From the NCBI RefSeq assembly GCF_000144605.1, contig NC_014375.1, forward strand, positions 248,001 through 312,000: 64,000 nucleotides of DNA, in the 5' to 3' direction. Positions 29,006 through 40,140 of this stretch are shown piece by piece. A program made the translations under genes and the position numbers. The notes below the pieces were generated by a model that saw only the letters and a list, made by a program, of their open reading frames with translations, did no database searches and was not told the origin of the DNA. The stretch is from Brevundimonas subvibrioides ATCC 15264 (GTDB taxonomy: Bacteria > Pseudomonadota > Alphaproteobacteria > Caulobacterales > Caulobacteraceae). Positions within the stretch are counted from its first letter, which is position 1; every line of letters begins with the position of its first letter.

Positions 29006-31674
29006 TTAGCGCGGTTCCGCGTCCGGCGAAATGGGCTTCCTGGGCCGCAGATCGGAGACGTCGCGGGCGCTGGCGCGGGCGGCGGTGATGCGCCGGCCCT
29101 GGGGCGGTTCGGGGGCGCGGTCCAGCACCGCCTCCAGCGCCGCATGGACCTCGTCCAGCACGGCCTCGGAGGTGATCTTCCGGCCCCTGGCGTCCGTTAC
29201 ATAGAAGCTGTCGACGGCCCGCTCGCCGAAGCCGGCGACATGGGCCGAGCGGATCGACAGGGCGTGGTCCGACAGGGTCCGCGACAGCTCGGCCAGCAGG
29301 CCCGGGCGGTCGGCACCGGAGACCTCGATCACCGTCGCCCCCTCGCTGGCCGAGGGGTCGATCATGACCACCGGGCGGACGTCGAACACGGCCCGGCGCG
29401 GCGAGGGCGCGGGCATGGCGGGCGGGGCGACCGGCGTCTCGCCCCGGGCCGCCGCCTCCAGGGCCGCGATCAGGGAGGTCAGGCGGCGCGGCTCGTCCTG
29501 GCCATAGGGCCGGTCGGCCCCGTCCTGGACCTGGAAGACGTCCAGCACCGTGCCGTCGGCGGCGGTGGCCACCCGGGCCCCGGCCACATCGGCCCCGGCG
29601 GCTGCGAGCACCGCCGTCAGATCGGCGAACAGGCCGGGACGGTCGCGGGCGGCGAGGGCGATCTCGGTCGTGGCCTCCATCGTGCCGGGCCCCTGACGGG
29701 CCTCGGCCGCGGCGCCAGTGGTGCAGGCCCGCGCCACCAGATCGGCATGGTCGGCCAGAGGATCGGCCCCCACCGCGTCCTCGCCCCGGAACAGGGCCTC
29801 GACCCGGCCGTACAGGGTGCGCATCAGCTGGCCCTTCCAGCTGTTCCAGACGCCGGGGCCCACGGCGCGGATGTCGGCCACGGTCAGGACCAGCAGCATG
29901 CGCAGCCGCTCCGGATCGCCCACGATCTCGGCGAAGGCCTGGACCGTCGCCGGGTCGGAGATGTCGCGCTTCTGGGCATAATCCGACAGGGCCAGGTGAT
30001 GGCGGACCAGCCAGACGACGATCTCGATCCGCCGCGTCTCGATCCCCAGCCGCTCGCAGGCCCGGCGCGCGGCGATGGCCCCGTCTTCCAGCTGGCCGCG
30101 CTCGCCGCCCTTGCCGACGTCATGCAGCAACATGGCCAGCATCAGGGCCTCGGGGTCGGCGATCAGGTGGATCACCTCGCTGGCGAGGGGATGGTCGTCC
30201 CTCAGCTTGCCGCGCTGGATGTCGTTGATGATGCCGATGGCCTGCAGGGTGTGCTCGTCGACCGTATAGGCATGGTACATGTTGAACTGGGTCTGGCCGA
30301 CGATCCGGCCCCATTCCGGCAGGAACCGGCCCAGCAGCCCGGCCTCGTTCATGATGGTCAGGACCCGGTAGGGCCGCTGGCCGTGGGCCAGGACGTGCAG
30401 CAGGGCGGCCGTCGCGCGCGGGTCGCGCCGCAGCCGGGGCGTCACCAGCGACAGGGCGCGGGTCACGGCGGAGAAGGCGTGGGGATGGACGTCCAGGTCG
30501 TGCTGGTCGGCGGTGACGAACAGGGTCAAGAGCTTGACCGGGTCCTCGGCGAAGACCTCCGGTCCCGTGATCGACAGCCGCCCGCCGTCCTCGATGAAGC
30601 CCGCGACGCCGAGGTCGCGCCGGCGCCCCGGGATCAGCCGCGACAGGCTCATGGTCTTCTTTTGATGCCGGGCCTCCAACGTGGCGCTCATGGCCCGGGT
30701 CAGGGCCCCGACGTCGCGGGCGACGAGGAAGTACCGGCGCATGAACCGCTCGACCGCCGGCTCGTCGCCCCGCCCGCGCCAGCCCATGCGCCGCGCGACC
30801 TCGGGCTGGAGGTCGAAGGTCAGCTTCTCCTCGGCGCGTCCGGCCGCCAGATGCAGGTGGCAGCGCACCCGCCACAGGAAGTCGAACGCCTCCTCGAAGG
30901 TGCGCCGCTCGCGGGCGGTCAGAAGCTCGTCCAGCACCTTGGCCCCGAGCGGGCTTTCCGGGGCCAGCGACCGGGCGATCCAGAACAGGGCGTTGAGGTC
31001 GCGCAAGGCCCCCTTGCCGTCCTTGATATTGGGCTCGACCCGGTAGCGGGTGGCCCCCGCCTTCTGGTGGCGACCGTCGCGCTCCTCCATCTTGGCGGCG
31101 ATGAAGGGGCGGGGATCGGCATTGGTCACCATGCCCCGGAAGCGCCACAGGAAGTTCTCGGTCAGGGCGACGTCCCCCGCGAGGGGCCGCGCCTCCAGCA
31201 GGGCCGTGCGGATGGTCATGTCGGTCCGGGCCAGGCTCAGCGCCTCCTCCACCGACCGCGCTGACGACCCGACCTTCAGCCCCAGATCCCACAGGACGTA
31301 GAGCATGAACTCGGCCACCGTCTCGGTCCGGGCCGTGGTCTTCCACGGCCGGAGGAAGACGAGGTCGAGGTCCGAGAAGGGGGCCAGGACGCCCCGGCCG
31401 TATCCGCCGACCGCGATCAGGCTCAGCTTCTCGGCCTCGGTCGGATTGTGGGACGTATAGAGGGTCTCGGTCGTGAACCGCCACAGGGCGATTAGCAGGT
31501 CGTCGGCGGCGGCGGCGTACAGACGGGCCACCTCGACCCCCGGCAGGCCGTTGGCCAGTTTCGCCGCGATCTTCTCGCGCGCCGCGTCGTGGTGGGCCTT
31601 CAGGACCGCGGCGACGGCCGGGCGGACGCCCGGGCCCGAGACGATGGCGTCGAGGCGGGCGTCGAGGCTGTCGC

Positions 31675-31678
<4 letters not shown>
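29006..31678 (-). CDS. glnD: Bifunctional [protein-PII] uridylyltransferase / uridylyl-removing enzyme
   Basis: Nitrogen sensor that uridylylates PII proteins when glutamine is low and removes UMP when it is high. The 890-residue protein has the nucleotidyltransferase motif AVGGYGRGVLAPFSDLDL near residue 89. The GlnD-type helical domain comes next, then the HD phosphohydrolase motif LLHDVGKGGERG near 517. Two C-terminal ACT domains (ALAARDRPGLFADL near 675 and SGADRPGLLAELS near 795) sense glutamine. The stop is not overlapped; the start overlaps mutS by 4 bp. Confidence 0.95.
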
Positions 31679-34359
<2,681 letters not shown>

Positions 34360-34403
34360 GGCGTGGCGTCAAGGTGACGGATCGGAGGGGTTGTCTCAAG
34401 CAA

Positions 34404-34541
34404 ATCCTCCCCCGTTCTTCACGGCGGAGGGGGACCGCGAGGCGGTAGAAGGGGCGGAAGTCAGCACCGTGTCCGGGGTCGCCCCCTCCACCCCCGCGCA
34501 AGTGCGCGGCGGTCCCCCTCCACCGCTACGCGAGGGAGGAT
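34404..34541. repeat. Long palindromic repeat, family C, copy 1
   Basis: Outer arms are ATCCTCCC and GGGAGGAT; the inside contains GGAGGGGGACCGC against GCGGTCCCCCTCC. The block at 34481-34521 is identical in 40 of 41 positions to 36871-36911 in copy 2, in the same orientation. It lies between the mutS start and the cobalamin riboswitch. Confidence 0.82.
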
Positions 34542-34577
34542 GGATCTTGCGCAACCTCCGCTGCGCTGCGACAAGCC

Positions 34578-34750
34578 CGCCCAGGCGGTTAAGGGAACGC
34601 GGTCGAACACCGCGGCTGTGCCCGCAACTGTAGGCGGTGAGGCCGTCGTCCGGTCCGGGGGTTCGCTCCCGGCGTCACTGGAACCGCATCCGCGGGACCG
34701 GGAAGGCGAGGACGGCGATCGTTGACCCGCAAGCCAGGAGACCTGGCCGC
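34578..34750 (+). promoter_or_regulatory. Cobalamin (AdoCbl) riboswitch
   Basis: It has the conserved cobalamin-riboswitch landmarks in order. These are the 5' block AAGGGAAC, the hairpin ending GCTGTGCCCGCAACTGTA near 34615-34632, TCACTGG near 34675, GGGAAGGC near 34700-34707, and the B12 box AAGCCAGGAGACCTGGC at 34731-34747. It lies about 180 nt upstream of a BtuB-type receptor. High cobalamin is expected to fold the leader and lower receptor expression. Confidence 0.93.
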
Positions 34751-34933
34751 CGACGTCGCTCGCCCGCTGTCCGGGACCAGACAGAGGCGTGGACCAACCC
34801 CTTTCCCGATGCGGAGAGGCCGTTCCGTCGAAGCGACCCGGTCTCGGAGCCGTCGTGAGCCCTGCTCGCGGCGGATTGGTCGCTGTTCACACGCCCGGCG
34901 CGCGCCGAAGCCGGGCCTGTCGGAGTTCTTTCG

Positions 34934-36787
34934 ATGAAACGCCTGCTCCTTATCTCCACCGCGCTCGCGGCGGTCGCGGCCGCCTGCCCGTCGTTCGCCC
35001 AAGACCCTGCCGACGACACCCTGCCCTCCAACACCCTGCCCGAGGTGATCGTCACCGCCACCCGCCTGCCGGCCATCCAGCAGGACACGCCGGGCGCCCG
35101 GGTCATCGACAGCCGCGCCATCGAACAGCGGGGCGCGGTCTTCGCCGCCGATATCCTGACCGACATTCCCGGCCTGTCCGTCACGCGCTCGGGCCTCGGC
35201 GGCGTGGCCCAGGTGCGGATGCGGGGCGCCACGCCCGGCAAGACCCTGGTCCTGGTCGACGGCGCGCCGGTCAACGACGCGTCGGAGCCCAACGGCGCCT
35301 ATGACTTCTCCGGCTTCGAACTGGGCGATATCGCGCGGGTCGAGGTCCTGTCGGGACCCCAGTCCTCGCTGTGGGGATCGGACGCCATCGGCGGGGTCAT
35401 CGCCTTCACCACCCGCGAGATCGACGGCGTGCGCGCCGAGGCGGAGGCCGGATCGTACGGTACCCTGCGCCACCGCCTGGCGGCCGGGGTCGCCAACGAT
35501 CGCTACGCCTTCGGGGCCTGGGTCTCGCACTACACCACCGACGGCATCTCGGTCGCCGACGCGGCCGACGGCAATCCCGAAAAGGACGGCTTCGACAGCC
35601 TGACGCTGGGGCTGAAGGGCCGCTACGCCGTGTCGGACGCCGTGAAGGTCGACGGGTCGGTGCGCTGGACGGATTCGGAGGCCGACATCGACGGCTTCCC
35701 GGCCCCGACCTATGACCTGGCCGACACCGCCGACACCACCGACAGCCAGTCCTGGTCGGGCGTCGTGGGGGTCAGCGTGACCGCGCTCGGCCTGTCGCAC
35801 CGGTTCAGCGTCTCGGCCTCCGACATCGAGCGCGCGAACAATGGCGACTTCGCCTCGGTCTATCAGGCCGATCGCCAGGTCTATCGCTGGCAGGCCGATG
35901 GGGCGGCCCTGGGCGACCGCCTGGCCTATGCCTTCGGGGCCGAGCGCGAAGACACCGCCGGCAGCATCTCGACCGGGGCCTCGGTCGATCTGGGCACCTC
36001 CTCGGCCTTCGGCGTCGTCCGTTTCGACGCCACGGACGCGCTGAGCGTCACGGGCGGTCTGCGCTACGACGCCACGGACGATTTCGGCGAGAAGACCACG
36101 GGCCGGATCTCGGCGGCGTATGACCTGCCGGCGGGCTTCATCCTGTCGGGGGCTTACGGAACGGGCTTCAAGGCGCCGTCGGTCAGCCAGGCCGTCTGCG
36201 ACTTCTGCTTCTCGTCGGTTCCGGTCCCGACCCTGCGGCCCGAGACCGCCGACTCGGTCGAGGGCGCGATCGGCTGGGCCTCGAGCGACGGCCGGATCGA
36301 CGGCCGCGTCACGGTCTACCGGCTGAACGTGGAGGACCAGATCACCTATTTCACCGCGCCGATCACCTTCGACAGCTACTACATCAACATCGCCCAGGCC
36401 CGGACCGACGGGGTCGAGGCGGAGGCCCGCGCCCTGCTCGGGGCCGGATTCGACCTGACCCTGGCCTATGCTTACACGGACGCGGTGAACGCGACGACGG
36501 GGGCGCGCCTGCTGCGCGTGCCCGAACACGCCGGGTCCGCGACCCTGGGCTGGAGCGGCGAGCGGCTGTCGGGGGCGCTGACGATCCGGGCCGAGGGCGA
36601 CCAGCCCGATTCCGGCGGCGTGCGCGAGGCCTTCGTGACGGCGAACCTGAATGCGGCGTGGCAGCTGACCGAGGTCGTCGCCCTGACGGCGCGGCTCGAG
36701 AACCTCGCCGACGAACGCTATCAGCAGGTGTTCGGATACGGAGAGCCGGGCCGGTCCGGCTACGTCGGGATCAGGCTGCGGTACTAG
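34934..36787 (+). CDS. btuB: TonB-dependent vitamin B12 receptor BtuB
   Basis: Outer-membrane receptor for cobalamin, energised by TonB-ExbBD. The 617-residue protein has a signal peptide (cleavage after SFA near 22) and a TonB-box region LPEVIVTATRLP near 36. The plug domain has VRMRGATPGKTLVLVDGAPVN-type sequence near 97-115 and SGPQSSLWGSDAIGG near 140. A 22-strand type barrel ends in the aromatic-terminated GIRLRY. Size and short plug match BtuB, and the cobalamin riboswitch directly upstream strongly supports the substrate. The start codon sits after a UUCUUUCG stretch without a strong ribosome site. Confidence 0.93.
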   Translation: MKRLLLISTALAAVAAACPSFAQDPADDTLPSNTLPEVIVTATRLPAIQQDTPGARVIDSRAIEQRGAVFAADILTDIPGLSVTRSGLGGVAQVRMRGATPGKTLVLVDGAPVNDASEPNGAYDFSGFELGDIARVEVLSGPQSSLWGSDAIGGVIAFTTREIDGVRAEAEAGSYGTLRHRLAAGVANDRYAFGAWVSHYTTDGISVADAADGNPEKDGFDSLTLGLKGRYAVSDAVKVDGSVRWTDSEADIDGFPAPTYDLADTADTTDSQSWSGVVGVSVTALGLSHRFSVSASDIERANNGDFASVYQADRQVYRWQADGAALGDRLAYAFGAEREDTAGSISTGASVDLGTSSAFGVVRFDATDALSVTGGLRYDATDDFGEKTTGRISAAYDLPAGFILSGAYGTGFKAPSVSQAVCDFCFSSVPVPTLRPETADSVEGAIGWASSDGRIDGRVTVYRLNVEDQITYFTAPITFDSYYINIAQARTDGVEAEARALLGAGFDLTLAYAYTDAVNATTGARLLRVPEHAGSATLGWSGERLSGALTIRAEGDQPDSGGVREAFVTANLNAAWQLTEVVALTARLENLADERYQQVFGYGEPGRSGYVGIRLRY

Positions 36788-36789
36788 AC

Positions 36790-36927
36790 ATCCTCCCCCG
36801 TTGGGGGAGGTGTCCCGAAGCGAAGCGTAGTGACGGAGGGGGCTCACCGCGAACACGGTGTTTGGGGCTGGCCCCCTCCACCCCCGCGCAAGCGCGCGGC
36901 GGTCCCCCTCCCCCTTAGGGGGAGGAG
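36790..36927. repeat. Long palindromic repeat, family C, copy 2
   Basis: Begins three bases after the btuB stop. Outer arms are TCCTCCCCC and GGGGGAGGA. It shares the block GCCCCCTCCACCCCCGCGCA followed by AGCGCGCGGCGGTCCCCCTCC with copy 1 and is in direct orientation to it. The left third differs (GTTGGGGGAGGTGTCCCGAAGCGAAGC against GTTCTTCACGGCGG), so copies are mosaic. Confidence 0.82.
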
Positions 36928-36931
36928 CGGA

Positions 36932-37825
36932 TCAGGCTGCGTTACTGATCCGCGACAGGGAGCCGGTCGTGAAGGCGGCCGGCTCCGACAGGGCCAGCGC
37001 CTCCCAGTCCAGATCGGGCCGGGGGGCGTGGGCGGCGGCCAGGACCGCGCGGAGCTCGGCGGCCGAGGCGACGCTGGCCACGACGGCGGCGACCGGCGGC
37101 AGGCCGAGGCAGAAGGCGAGCGCCGCCTGCATCGGATCGATCCGGGCCTCGGCCAGGCGACGGCGCGTGCGCGACAGGGCCACGCCCTGGTCGGCCAGAT
37201 GGGCGGGCAGGGTCTCGCGGCTGGCGAACAGCAGGCCGCGCGCGAAGACCGAGGCCACGTGAACGTCGACGCCGAGGCCCGCAAGGTCGGACAGGACCCC
37301 CTCGGTCACCGGCCGCTGGTCCAGGATATTGCAGGCGATCTGCACCACGTCGGGCTGGTAGCGCCGCGCCAGCAGGGTCGGCCCGTCCTCCATGGTCGCC
37401 AGAAAGCCGATGCGGCGGTACAGGCCGCGATCCTTCAGCGCCATCATCCGGTCCCACAGGGCCCGTCCCTCGGCTCCGGCCAGATCGGTCGCGCCGGACA
37501 CCAGAAGCGTATCGCCGCGCGGCAGACCCATCCGCTCCAGCGAACGTCGGGCGCGGGCCTCGACCCGGTCGAGCCCTTCGGACAGGGCGACGGTGCGGAC
37601 GGTGACGGCGAAGGGGGACGGGAAGGGCCAGGCCTGACCCAGCAGACGCTCGGCGTCGCCGGTCGGCCGGGTGGCGACGATCGAGACCCCGGAGTCGGCC
37701 GCCGTCTGCAGCAGAGTCCGCATCGCCTCCTCGCGCGCGCCGACGGGCGCGGGCAGGGCACGCTCGGGCTCGGTCACGACCGCCAGGGCGAGCTTCGCGA
37801 CCGGAGAGGGACGGGAGGAGGACAT
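36932..37825 (-). CDS. Aldo/keto reductase-fold protein, probably not catalytic
   Basis: A 297-residue protein resembling aldo/keto reductases over the whole barrel: DAERLLGQAW near residue 57, DVVQIACNILDQR near 160, and VHVASVFARGLLFA near 190. The catalytic tetrad looks lost. Where active members read INxxDTAxxYG this protein has SIVATRPTG, so the Asp and Tyr are absent. The Lys strand reads AVTVRTVAL, and the His strand (normally LLLHxP) reads LLVSGATDL. It may be a binding or scaffold protein. Start ATG at 37825 (a GTG at 37828 is possible); no strong ribosome site. Stands alone. Confidence 0.7.
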   Translation of the reverse strand: MSSSRPSPVAKLALAVVTEPERALPAPVGAREEAMRTLLQTAADSGVSIVATRPTGDAERLLGQAWPFPSPFAVTVRTVALSEGLDRVEARARRSLERMGLPRGDTLLVSGATDLAGAEGRALWDRMMALKDRGLYRRIGFLATMEDGPTLLARRYQPDVVQIACNILDQRPVTEGVLSDLAGLGVDVHVASVFARGLLFASRETLPAHLADQGVALSRTRRRLAEARIDPMQAALAFCLGLPPVAAVVASVASAAELRAVLAAAHAPRPDLDWEALALSEPAAFTTGSLSRISNAA

Positions 37826-38076
37826 CACCGGTCGATAGTGACCGGCAAAGTTTAAGGGAGGCTGAGGGAGACCCTTACGGAGTGTTACCGGGGTAACGGC
37901 GATCGGTGCCTGGGCGCGGGGCCCGGGGGAGGGATTAGGGATTAGGGACTAGGGATTGGGGATCAGGGAGCAGGCAGCCGGGTCACCGGCGCACGGACAC
38001 GCCAACCGGTCGTGCCCGTGGCGCACAGCAGGCGGACCTGCCCACCGCCTCTCTCCCCCAAATGCTGCAGCGCGGC
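37826..38076. other. Intergenic region with small repeats
   Basis: It holds an inverted repeat GTTACC-GG-GGTAAC at 37884-37897 and a run of heptamer repeats at 37931-37972, and no credible gene. The end closest to 38077 leads into the stress promoter of the DUF883 operon. Confidence 0.5.
37931..37972. repeat. Tandem GGGATTA-type heptamer repeat
   Basis: Six consecutive heptamers: GGGATTA, GGGATTA, GGGACTA, GGGATTG, GGGATCA, GGGAGCA. The first two are identical and decay is progressive. The G-tracts at 7-nt spacing could form a G-quadruplex. Confidence 0.85.
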
Positions 38077-38101
38077 GGAACCGCCACGGAGCAGTGGCGT
38101 T
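38077..38101 (+). promoter_or_regulatory. EcfG/SigT general stress promoter of the DUF883 operon
   Basis: Exact match to the alphaproteobacterial consensus: GGAAC at 38077-38081, 16 bp, CGTT at 38098-38101. Expected transcription start is near 38108, giving a leader of about 45 nt to the ATG at 38153. Confidence 0.8.
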
Positions 38102-38152
38102 CAGCCGACAAGCCCCCTATTTATGGCAAAGCTGCAGCAACGGAGTGCGATC

Positions 38153-38530
38153 ATGGCCACCAGCAAGGCGCGTGAAGACATCAAGAACGACCTGAATACG
38201 CTCAAGGAAGACCTGAAGGTCGGCGCGCGCGAGGAAGCCGCCAAGCTGAAGGCCAAGGCGTCGGAAACCGAAGCCCGCCTGCGCGAGAAGGCTGCCGAGG
38301 CCGACGCCCGCGTGCGCGAGCGCGCCGACGAACTGCGCGAACAGGCCCGCGGTTATTACGACCAGGCCCGCGTCCGCAGCCGGGAATACTATGACGACGC
38401 TTCGGAGCGTCTCGACGAGGCCCAACGCTACATCACCGAGCGGGTGCAGGAGCGCCCCGTCCAGTCCACCGCCATCGCCCTGGGCGTCGGCGTGGTGCTC
38501 GGTCTCCTGCTGGCCGGTCGTCGTCGCTGA
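38153..38530 (+). CDS. DUF883 / ElaB-YqjD-like membrane-anchored protein
   Basis: A 125-residue protein: a long charged amphipathic coiled coil rich in Lys, Glu, Arg and Ala (residues 5-95), then one C-terminal membrane helix with glycines (AIALGVGVVLGLLLAG) and an RRR end. This is the architecture of ElaB/YqjD/YgaM, stationary-phase inner-membrane proteins that in E. coli bind ribosomes. The start at 38153 has a CGGAG site. The gene sits behind an exact EcfG promoter and its stop overlaps the next start (TGATG), giving a YqjD-YqjE-like pair. Confidence 0.82.
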   Translation: MATSKAREDIKNDLNTLKEDLKVGAREEAAKLKAKASETEARLREKAAEADARVRERADELREQARGYYDQARVRSREYYDDASERLDEAQRYITERVQERPVQSTAIALGVGVVLGLLLAGRRR

Positions 38531-38925
38531 TGCTCGGCAAGGGGCTTGTTAAGAAGCTGTCGGCGGCCTTCGTGGTCGCCGGCTGCGCCTTCGTCGCCGT
38601 CGTCGCCCTGGGTGCAACGCTCTACTATGCGCTGGCCCTGGTCTTGCCGCCCCTGGGCGCCGCGGCCATCACGGCCGGAGCTTTCGCCCTGGTCGCCGTG
38701 ATCGTGGCCATGGTATTCCTCGGCGTCGGTGGCGCTTTCGAGGAAGAGGCGGAAGAAGAGCCCGAAGGTCTCGGTGGCCGGGCCTATGCCCTGTTCCGCT
38801 CGCGTCCCATCCTGGGCACGGTCGCCGCCCTCGCCGGCGGCTGGATCTTCCTGCGCAATCCCGCCCTGGCCACCATGGTGGCCGCGGCCTTCACAGAGAA
38901 ATCGCACGGTCGTTACCGGCGCTGA
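38530..38925 (+). CDS. Phage holin superfamily III-like membrane protein (YqjE-like)
   Basis: A 131-residue protein with two hydrophobic helices (about 10-33 and 38-67), a very acidic stretch FEEEAEEEPE near 70-79, and a weaker hydrophobic segment near 95-122. This fits the YqjE/holin_3_6-type family of small inner-membrane proteins; despite the family name there are no phage genes here. Coupled by TGATG to the DUF883 gene, as YqjE follows YqjD in enterobacteria. It is therefore likely part of the general stress response. Function unknown. Confidence 0.65.
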   Translation: MLGKGLVKKLSAAFVVAGCAFVAVVALGATLYYALALVLPPLGAAAITAGAFALVAVIVAMVFLGVGGAFEEEAEEEPEGLGGRAYALFRSRPILGTVAALAGGWIFLRNPALATMVAAAFTEKSHGRYRR

Positions 38926-38927
38926 AC

Positions 38928-38952
38928 GGAACGGACTGCCTCGCAGAACATT
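38928..38952 (+). promoter_or_regulatory. EcfG/SigT-like promoter (one mismatch) for the DUF1328 gene
   Basis: GGAAC at 38928-38932, 16 bp, CATT at 38949-38952. The -35 element and spacing are exact; the -10 differs from CGTT at one base. The DUF1328 ATG is 65 bp further on. Confidence 0.45.
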
Positions 38953-39016
38953 GATTGGAGAGGCGGCGTCGTGGATGGCGACGCCCTTCAACCACTCTTC
39001 AAAGGGAGGCTCGTCC

Positions 39017-39190
39017 ATGCTCCGCTGGGCTCTTATATTTCTCGTTCTGGCGCTGGTCGCGGGTGCCCTCGGTGCCGGTGGCGTCGCGGGCCTGTCGATG
39101 AACATCGCCTACGTCCTGTTCGTCGTGTTCCTGGTCCTGATGGTGATCTCGTTCTTCACCGGCGGACTGCGACGCGGCCCCCGCACCTAG
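39017..39190 (+). CDS. DUF1328 small membrane protein (YtjA-like)
   Basis: A 57-residue protein made of two hydrophobic helices (ALIFLVLALVAGALGAGGVAG and AYVLFVVFLVLMVISFF) with a short basic tail. It matches DUF1328/UPF0391, small inner-membrane proteins often induced by stress; molecular role unknown. AAAGGGAGG gives a strong ribosome site. It lies 91 bp downstream of the holin-like gene with a candidate EcfG promoter of its own, and is followed by a strong terminator. Confidence 0.85.
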   Translation: MLRWALIFLVLALVAGALGAGGVAGLSMNIAYVLFVVFLVLMVISFFTGGLRRGPRT

Positions 39191-39215
39191 TCTCGCGACA
39201 GGCGCAAAACGATCA

Positions 39216-39247
39216 AAGCCGCGATCCTTCGGGATCGCGGCTTTTTT
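39216..39247 (+). terminator. Rho-independent terminator of the stress operon
   Basis: Stem AGCCGCGATCC with GGGATCGCGGCT, loop TTC, followed by a run of six or more Ts. It ends the DUF883-holin-DUF1328 cluster just before the convergent metallophosphoesterase. Confidence 0.9.
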
Positions 39248-39254
39248 CTTGGCG

Positions 39255-40112
39255 TCAGGTCATCGCTGCTTCGAGGGTGCCCGGGTTTTTCGGGTCGGGG
39301 GCGGACTCGGTGTGGCGCGTGTCCTGGCGCCGCGGCAGCCGCCAGCTCTGGGCCGGCTTGAAGGCCTGACCGTCCCAGGCGATCGCCGTGACCACGATCT
39401 CGTGGGCCGACCATTCGATCTGGTTGAAGCTGGGCGGGGTGCCGCGCTCGCGCTTGGACAGGGTCCCGCAGCCCACCGCGTAGGAACAGCGGTCCGACAG
39501 GTCGATCGGGATGGCGAAGGGCACGTGGACGTGGCCCGTGGTGATCAGATCGACCCCGGCCTCGGCGAAGATCTCGGCCGCGGCGTCGCCGCGTTTCACG
39601 TCACCCGTCATGGGCGTGCCGATCATCTCGATCAGGGGGTGGTGGCAGGCGAGGATCCGCAGCGCCCCCACCGGGGCCTGACGCAGGGCCTCGGCGGCGC
39701 GGCGGGTCTGGTCCAGATCGATGACGCCCTTGGACCAGTTGGCCCGGGCCTGCCAGCCGCGCGCGGTGACGACGCCCCGGACCATCACATTGTCGGAGAC
39801 GAATTCGCCGTCGTGGGCCGGGTGACCGGTCGCGTCCTCGAACGCCTTCCAGGGCCGGAACAGCCGCGCCCCCAGACTGTAATAGGGCACGTCGTGATTG
39901 CCGACGATGACGAAGCGCGGCGTCGGCATGGCCCGGATCCATTCCCCGGCGGCGGCGAACTCGTCCGGCAGACCTTTTTGCGTGATGTCGCCCGTGATCA
40001 GGATCAGGTCGGTGGGCGTGGCGTGCGCGTACTCGAGCGCGGCGGCGCAGGCGTGGGGATGTTCGACGCCGAAATGGACGTCGGAAAACTGGAGCAGGCG
40101 GCCTGTTCTCAC
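39255..40112 (-). CDS. Calcineurin-like metallophosphoesterase
   Basis: A 285-residue cytoplasmic phosphoesterase with the full metal-binding set: DVHFG near residue 12, ITGDIT near 38, VGNHDVPYY near 70, ACHHPL near 155, and TGHVHVP near 193. It resembles CpdA-type cyclic nucleotide phosphodiesterases, but the substrate is not certain. The GTG at 40112 is chosen because it follows a strong GGGGGG ribosome site and starts the fold directly; a longer reading to 40178 would overlap the upstream gene. It forms a unit with the lipid-kinase-like gene 28 bp upstream. Confidence 0.83.
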   Translation of the reverse strand: MRTGRLLQFSDVHFGVEHPHACAAALEYAHATPTDLILITGDITQKGLPDEFAAAGEWIRAMPTPRFVIVGNHDVPYYSLGARLFRPWKAFEDATGHPAHDGEFVSDNVMVRGVVTARGWQARANWSKGVIDLDQTRRAAEALRQAPVGALRILACHHPLIEMIGTPMTGDVKRGDAAAEIFAEAGVDLITTGHVHVPFAIPIDLSDRCSYAVGCGTLSKRERGTPPSFNQIEWSAHEIVVTAIAWDGQAFKPAQSWRLPRRQDTRHTESAPDPKNPGTLEAAMT

Positions 40113-40140
40113 CGGTCGATCCCCCCGGACACAGGGCGCA

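Noticed and set aside
34589..36856. 755-codon minus-strand open frame opposite btuB and the riboswitch.
   Set aside because: It is antisense to the riboswitch and btuB, with Gly/Arg-rich shadow composition and no recognisable domain.
38530..38925. Holin-like protein as evidence for a prophage.
   Set aside because: No phage structural, integrase or lysis genes are nearby. The gene is coupled to DUF883 like the chromosomal YqjE.
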